Below, one piece after another: positions 25,330 to 27,086 of a DNA stretch of 27,086 bases. Position numbers and translations under genes: made by a program. Source of the DNA: a virus. The notes below the pieces were generated by a model, which saw only the letters and a list, made by a program, of their open reading frames with translations, was not told where the DNA came from and searched no databases. The stretch covers positions 1 through 27,086 of the IMG/VR virus record IMGVR_UViG_3300035698_003366; one strand, 5' to 3'. Numbering within the stretch: position 1 is the stretch's first letter; each line of letters begins with the position of its first letter.

Positions 25330-25390
25330 GTGCAGTATAGCGGGTTCACTGCCGTACAAGAAAATAATGGTCTTGTAATTGTACTCTCCA
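25330..25390 (+). ncRNA. Two stem-loops, possible RNA element
   Basis: GCAGT/ACTGC (25332-25352) and TACAAGA/TCTTGTA (25355-25377) stand side by side upstream of the 25410 promoter. The rest of 25257-25409 is AT-rich with nothing recognised. They may be the 3' end structure of the preceding transcript. Confidence 0.3.
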
Positions 25391-25409
25391 TAAAAATAAA
25401 AATTAAAAC

Positions 25410-25438
25410 TTGACTTTTTCAATGGAATTTATTATATT
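25410..25438 (+). promoter_or_regulatory. Sigma70-type promoter for the RNA region
   Basis: -35 TTGACT, 17-base spacer, -10 TATATT. Shares GAATTTATTATATT with the promoter at 17730. Transcription would start near 25446 and run through the tRNA array. Confidence 0.75.
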
Positions 25439-25477
25439 GGTTAGAATCTTAAAATGATAGTAAATTATTAAATAGAA

Positions 25478-25488
25478 GTTCTTTGACA
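25478..25488 (+). promoter_or_regulatory. boxA-like antitermination element
   Basis: GTTCTTTGACA resembles the rRNA boxA (GCTCTTTAACA type) and lies in the expected leader of a stable-RNA transcript. It could instead be the -35 (TTGACA) of a second promoter with TAAATT at 25505-25510. Confidence 0.4.
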
Positions 25489-25516
25489 TCTTAGAAATAG
25501 TTATTAAATTTGATAA

Positions 25517-25535
25517 TTCCAGAATATTTCTGGAA
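25517..25535 (+). repeat. 8-bp inverted repeat
   Basis: TTCCAGAA/TTCTGGAA with a 3-base TAT loop; perfect hairpin in the leader of the RNA transcript. Confidence 0.6.
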
Positions 25536-25554
25536 AGACTCAAGTATAATATAA

Positions 25555-25594
25555 GTGATACTTAAGTAATGTTATTACGGCACTTAAGTATCAC
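25555..25594 (+). repeat. 13-bp perfect inverted repeat
   Basis: GTGATACTTAAGT/ACTTAAGTATCAC with a 14-base loop, just upstream of the first tRNA-like unit. No U-tract follows. Confidence 0.65.
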
Positions 25595-25610
25595 ACCAAT
25601 TTAAACTGCA

Positions 25611-25640
25611 ATTGAAGATTAATTTCAGCAAACAACCAAA
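25611..25640 (+). repeat. Leader motif copy 1
   Basis: TTGAAGATTAATTTCAGC then AAACAACCAAA, directly before tRNA-like unit 1. AGATTAAT (25616-25623) is perfectly complementary to ATTAATCT at 25698-25705. Confidence 0.65.
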
Positions 25641-25702
25641 TGCTAATGGTTAGCAATCAATCTACGAAATTGACCTTTCCGGTTCAAATCCGGGTATATT
25701 AA
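25641..25702 (+). tRNA. tRNA-Arg(ACG)-like unit without matched 5' acceptor
   Basis: D-arm TGCT/AGCA with loop AATGGTT. Anticodon arm TCAAT/ATTGA with loop CTACGAA (anticodon ACG, Arg). T-arm TCCGG/CCGGG with loop TTCAAAT. The 3' acceptor strand TATATTA follows, but the bases where the 5' acceptor strand should be belong to leader motif 1 and do not pair with it. The unit is flanked by leader copy 1 and trailer copy a like the permuted genes. Either its 5' acceptor strand is supplied from elsewhere, or it is a damaged gene. No CCA is encoded. Confidence 0.55.
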
Positions 25703-25706
25703 TCTG
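25698..25706 (+). repeat. Trailer motif copy a
   Basis: ATTAATCTG, complementary over 8 bases to leader copy 1. Confidence 0.6.
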
Positions 25707-25720
25707 TATTGTAATTATTT

Positions 25721-25832
25721 TATGGGGCATAACAATCAAGGGCGGTGCAGCTTTGCAAGCAGTTTTTTGTGTGGTTAACCTAATGTGTCATTAAAGCTAA
25801 ATGCAACTCTTTGTCCGTGGGATTGTTTATCC
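25721..25832 (+). ncRNA. Structured RNA of unknown family
   Basis: About 110 bases with nested complementarity: AACAATC (25731-25737) with GATTGTT (25821-25827). GCA-GCTTT (25747-25754) with AAAGC-(bulge)-TGC (25793-25804). An inner hairpin TAATG/CATTA (25781-25793). No T-loop, no group I core motif and no start codon with a ribosome site are seen. It lies between tRNA-like unit 1 and permuted unit 2. Confidence 0.35.
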
Positions 25833-25878
25833 GATTAAAATCTAATCTCCCCTTTATTTGTAAACTATATTGAATGAT

Positions 25879-25904
25879 TTTGAAGATTGTCTACAGCAAC
25901 CAAA
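25879..25904 (+). repeat. Leader motif copy 2
   Basis: TTTGAAGATTGTCTACAGC then AACCAAA. AGATTGT (25884-25890) pairs with ACAATCT at 26000-26006. Confidence 0.7.
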
Positions 25905-25988
25905 AACTAATTCGAGCAATGTGTCATGGGTTCGAATCCCGTCTCTCGCTTTATTGTGCGGGAGTAGCTCAGTTGGCAGAGCAATCGC
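25905..25988 (+). tRNA. Circularly permuted tRNA, Gly-like
   Basis: Order is 3' half, then 5' half. 3' half: candidate anticodon-stem strand GCAAT (25916-25920), variable GTGTC, T-arm ATGGG/CCCGT with loop TTCGAAT, acceptor strand CTCTCGC (25943-25949), discriminator T. A 7-base linker TTATTGT follows. 5' half: acceptor GCGGGAG (25958-25964), TA, D-arm GCTC/GAGC with loop AGTTGGCA, A, then ATCGC. The acceptor pairs in all seven positions (one G-U). The halves resemble tRNA-Gly. The anticodon is uncertain: ATCGC with GCAAT has one C-A mismatch, and joining within the shared CTAA gives an odd loop. No CCA is encoded. Confidence 0.72.
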
Positions 25989-25999
25989 TAAAAGTATGT

Positions 26000-26008
26000 A
26001 CAATCTGT
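26000..26008 (+). repeat. Trailer motif copy b
   Basis: ACAATCTGT, pairs with leader copy 2; the changed bases relative to other copies keep the pairing. Preceded by TAAAAGTA after the 5' half. Confidence 0.7.
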
Positions 26009-26072
26009 AAATCATTCTATTTAGTTTATTAATCAACAGAAGTTTATAACTTAATTGAAAGGTATCGTAATA

Positions 26073-26138
26073 ATGGGTGAATCTATTACAACACCAGTAG
26101 GACAAACAAAAAACTCAATCTGGAACGGATGTGCTTAA
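26073..26138 (+). CDS. Possible 21-aa peptide
   Basis: MGESITTPVGQTKNSIWNGCA (21 residues with the Met), preceded by AAAGG at a fair distance. Its end overlaps the tRNA 5'-half-like sequence at 26122, so it may be chance. No bacteriocin or tag family is recognised. Confidence 0.25.
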   Translation: MGESITTPVGQTKNSIWNGCA

Positions 26139-26152
26139 TGGTTGAGCAAACC
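26122..26152 (+). tRNA. tRNA 5'-half-like fragment
   Basis: GGAACGGATG followed by a D-arm (TGCT/AGCA or GCTT/GAGC, loop containing ATGG), AAACC, then trailer copy c. It resembles a tRNA 5' half, but no 3' half with a matching acceptor strand is found nearby. Confidence 0.45.
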
Positions 26153-26162
26153 ATTTAATCTG
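26153..26162 (+). repeat. Trailer motif copy c
   Basis: ATTTAATCTG. Nine bases (26153-26161) are perfectly complementary to leader copy 3 (AGATTAAAT, 26198-26206), with about 36 bases between them. Confidence 0.65.
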
Positions 26163-26192
26163 TAAACTATTTTTATAAAATCATAAAGAGAT

Positions 26193-26222
26193 TCTGAAGA
26201 TTAAATTCAGCAATCAAAAAAA
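26193..26222 (+). repeat. Leader motif copy 3
   Basis: TTCTGAAGATTAAATTCAGC then AATCAAAAAAA, directly before the 3' half of the permuted tRNA-Ile. Pairs with trailer copy d (7 bp) or copy c (9 bp). Confidence 0.7.
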
Positions 26223-26326
26223 GCACTGATAATGCCGTGGTTGGGGGTTCGAGTCCCTCTCTCCCTGCTCTGGTGTCTTTCGGGGTGTCAAAGCAGGGAG
26301 ATAGCTCAACTGAATGGCAGAGCACG
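26223..26326 (+). tRNA. Circularly permuted tRNA-Ile(GAT)
   Basis: 3' half first: GCA, anticodon loop CTGATAA (anticodon GAT), TGCCG, variable TGGTT, T-arm GGGGG/CCCTC with loop TTCGAGT, acceptor strand TCTCCCT (26260-26266), G. After a linker of about 28 bases comes the 5' half: acceptor AGGGAGA (26295-26301), TA, D-arm GCTC/GAGC with loop AACTGAATGGCA, A, CG (26325-26326). The acceptor stem is seven perfect pairs and extends three more (AGC/GCT) into the linker. Joining CG to GCA rebuilds a perfect five-pair anticodon stem (CGGCA/TGCCG), placing the break between positions 28 and 29. No CCA is encoded. Confidence 0.82.
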
Positions 26327-26333
26327 TAAAGTA

Positions 26334-26342
26334 TTAATCTGT
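26334..26342 (+). repeat. Trailer motif copy d
   Basis: TTAATCTGT after TAAAGTA at the end of the permuted tRNA-Ile 5' half. TTAATCT pairs with AGATTAA of leader copy 3. Confidence 0.7.
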
Positions 26343-26354
26343 GAATCTCTTTTA

Positions 26355-26399
26355 TATGGACAGGTAACTTAATTGGTAGAGTACCACATATGCTACCAA
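26355..26399 (+). other. tRNA 5'-half-like fragment and hairpin
   Basis: ATGGACAGG, TA, ACTT/GAGT D-arm with loop AATTGGTA, then ACC: a tRNA 5' half in form. The same bases also make a 7-bp hairpin TTGGTAG/CTACCAA (26373-26399). ATGGACAGG is complementary over 9 bases to CCTGTCCAT at 26890-26898. Confidence 0.45.
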
Positions 26400-26416
26400 A
26401 AGTAAATAAGAATTTT

Positions 26417-26424
26417 TATAAATA
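26417..26424 (+). promoter_or_regulatory. Possible T4-type late promoter box
   Basis: TATAAATA 16 bases before the ATG at 26441, leaving room for a short leader with AAAGGAA. Matches the T4 late core; chance occurrence in AT-rich DNA is not excluded. Confidence 0.35.
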
Positions 26425-26440
26425 TATAAAGGAATTGAAA

Positions 26441-26785
26441 ATGTTAACAGACAATGAAAAGAAGATTGTAAATGATGCTTTTAATATTTACGTTCAAGTT
26501 GTATCACAACAAGTATCACAAGAACAACAACAAGCACTTGTAACAGTGATTGGAAGAATCGTTCAGAAAATTAACAATGCAGGAGAGGTCAAACCAGATG
26601 CTCCAGTGATGCCTACAGGTATAATCGAGGATTGGTTCAATAATGTATGTAAGAAGGGCTGTAGCCAGCTCGATGGTACTGTGTGCATTGATAAGATAAC
26701 TGAGAAGTTTCCCGGTAAATGTGATCCCATCTTAAAATATGAGCAACAAAAACTCATTGGCAGTAAGAACAGTGAGGATGTGTAA
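26441..26785 (+). CDS. Hypothetical protein with Cys-containing C-terminal half
   Basis: 114 aa from the ATG at 26441, chosen because AAAGGAATTGAAA precedes it; the ATG at 26390 in the same frame lies in the tRNA-like hairpin and has no ribosome site. The N-terminal half is helical and Gln-rich (YVQVVSQQVSQEQQQALVTV). The C-terminal half has four cysteines (NVCKKGCSQLDGTVC ... GKCDP) that could bind metal. No family is recognised. The stop overlaps a 14-codon frame (TAATG) that I do not call. Confidence 0.65.
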   Translation: MLTDNEKKIVNDAFNIYVQVVSQQVSQEQQQALVTVIGRIVQKINNAGEVKPDAPVMPTGIIEDWFNNVCKKGCSQLDGTVCIDKITEKFPGKCDPILKYEQQKLIGSKNSEDV

Positions 26786-26837
26786 TGAAAAGTGATTTCA
26801 CATATAAACATTTGATGGCTGACATTTAAACATTACG

Positions 26838-26901
26838 CTTCGGTGGCACAGTCGGATACCTACTCATATCAACATTGCAGGTATCAAATCCTGTCCATTC
26901 A
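26838..26901 (+). other. tRNA-like remnant
   Basis: GGTGGCACAGTCGG resembles a D-arm. GATACC (26855-26860) pairs with GGTATC (26880-26885). CAGG/CCTG around TATCAAAT resembles a T-arm with an 8-base loop. The 3' strand CCTGTCCAT is complementary to 26355-26363. No canonical tRNA can be built from it alone. Confidence 0.35.
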
Positions 26902-26946
26902 TTTTTAAATTCATTGACTATGAATACTCAAAGTGACTCAAAAGGT

Positions 26947-26989
26947 CGGTGCGAACCGTTGCGAGATGGAGGCAACGCTGGAAAGTTGC
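26947..26989 (+). promoter_or_regulatory. RNA element with alternative hairpins
   Basis: CGGT/ACCG with a GCGA (GNRA) tetraloop. CGTTGC (26957-26962) pairs with GCAACG (26972-26977). The same GCAAC can instead pair with GTTGC at 26985-26989, which would enclose the GGAAA ribosome site of the next gene. Confidence 0.45.
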
Positions 26990-26991
26990 AT

Positions 26992-27086
26992 GTGAAAGTT
27001 TTTAATGGAAAACCAAGAGAAATTGAAAATGAAATAACAAACTTGATTAATACAGCACCAATCAAAATTGAGAAGGTTCTACAGTC
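26992..27086 (+). CDS. Small protein, Cse60-like pattern (3'-partial)
   Basis: Open to the window end. From GTG 26992 it reads VKVFNGKPREIENEITNLIN then TAPIKIEKVLQ. The pattern (short strand, E-x-E-I helix, P-I-x-I-x-x-V-x-Q) is that of small phage proteins related to sporulation protein Cse60; their function is unknown. GGAAAG lies 7 bases upstream. An ATG at 26920 in the same frame would add 24 residues, but it has no ribosome site and the added segment lies over the hairpin element. Confidence 0.6.
   Translation, partial: MKVFNGKPREIENEITNLINTAPIKIEKVLQ

Noticed and set aside
25483-25512. Bacteroidetes-type promoter (TTTG-19-TAnnTTTG)
   Set aside because: The match is good, but almost every gene uses a Shine-Dalgarno site, which that group rarely does, and the other promoters are sigma70-like.
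26073-26138. tmRNA-type tag peptide and two-piece tmRNA
   Set aside because: The flanking acceptor halves form ordinary tRNAs with anticodon or D-arms, not an alanine tmRNA acceptor domain, and no pseudoknots were seen.
26193-26222. Hammerhead ribozyme core (CTGAAGA)
   Set aside because: CTGANGA fits only copy 3, there is no GAAA partner element, and other copies have TTGAAGA.
25600-26400. Permuted group I intron (PIE) around the tRNA halves
   Set aside because: I could not find P7-type sequences (ACTA..A / TAGT) or a U/G splice pattern that rebuilds the tRNAs, and the arms between units are too short. Not fully excluded.
26920-26960. Likeness of CTCAAAGTGACTCAAAAGG to the P3/P8 part of the T4 td intron
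   Set aside because: Short AT-rich match only; no P7 or P9 follows and a coding frame continues.
1-27086. CRISPR array, integrase or insertion sequence
   Set aside because: No regularly spaced direct repeats, transposase or integrase motifs were seen on either strand.

Overview
This window looks like part of a large, AT-rich, lytic T4-like myovirus genome. All supported genes lie on the + strand, tightly packed. They carry Shine-Dalgarno sites (AGGAG/GGAG), frequent TAATG stop/start overlaps, and all three stop codons used as stops. No cellular housekeeping genes, integrase or partition genes are visible, and the host cannot be named from the sequence. The replication, recombination and nucleotide genes are T4-type. 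The ribonucleotide reductase is instead class II (cobalamin-type), thymidylate synthase is ThyX, and the resolvase is RuvC-like.

Layout. Bases 2-8116 hold the replisome and recombination block: family B DNA polymerase (5' end cut by the window), UvsX recombinase, gp41-type helicase, a small gp33-position gene, a gp59-like helicase loader, gp32 ssDNA-binding protein with a terminator, gp61-type primase and a RuvC-like nuclease. Bases 8180-10065 hold a 5'-nuclease/RNase H, a decayed homing-endonuclease fragment and a gp4-type head-completion nuclease. Bases 10067-14291 hold the ribonucleotide reductase, which has two inteins. One is a large LAGLIDADG intein at the catalytic Cys, with an abnormal C-terminus. 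The other is a naturally split intein that breaks the gene into two cistrons. Bases 14351-17662 hold small accessory genes (one frameshifted), thyX, a broken Vsr/EDxHD-type endonuclease gene and dUTPase.

A new transcription unit starts at 17730. It holds the sliding clamp gp45, a zinc-finger protein, clamp loader gp44, a glycosyltransferase, clamp loader gp62, zinc-ribbon proteins, a metallophosphoesterase, a GroES-like co-chaperonin, small proteins and a dNMP kinase.

Bases 25257-26440 are mostly non-coding and are the most unusual part. A strong promoter (25410-25438) and a boxA-like element precede an array of rearranged tRNA pieces. At least two tRNA genes are circularly permuted: the anticodon/T-arm/3'-acceptor half lies upstream of the 5'-acceptor/D-arm half. 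Their acceptor strands match (7 of 7 pairs in both, one G-U in one of them). Each permuted gene is flanked by a conserved leader (GAAGATT...CAGCAA) and trailer (AATCTGT) that can pair with each other, and the pairing co-varies between units. This suggests a dedicated maturation route for permuted tRNAs. The leader/trailer arms look too short for a permuted group I intron, so the joining mechanism is unexplained. The window ends with a small Cys-containing protein gene, a tRNA-like remnant, an RNA element with alternative hairpins and the start of another gene.
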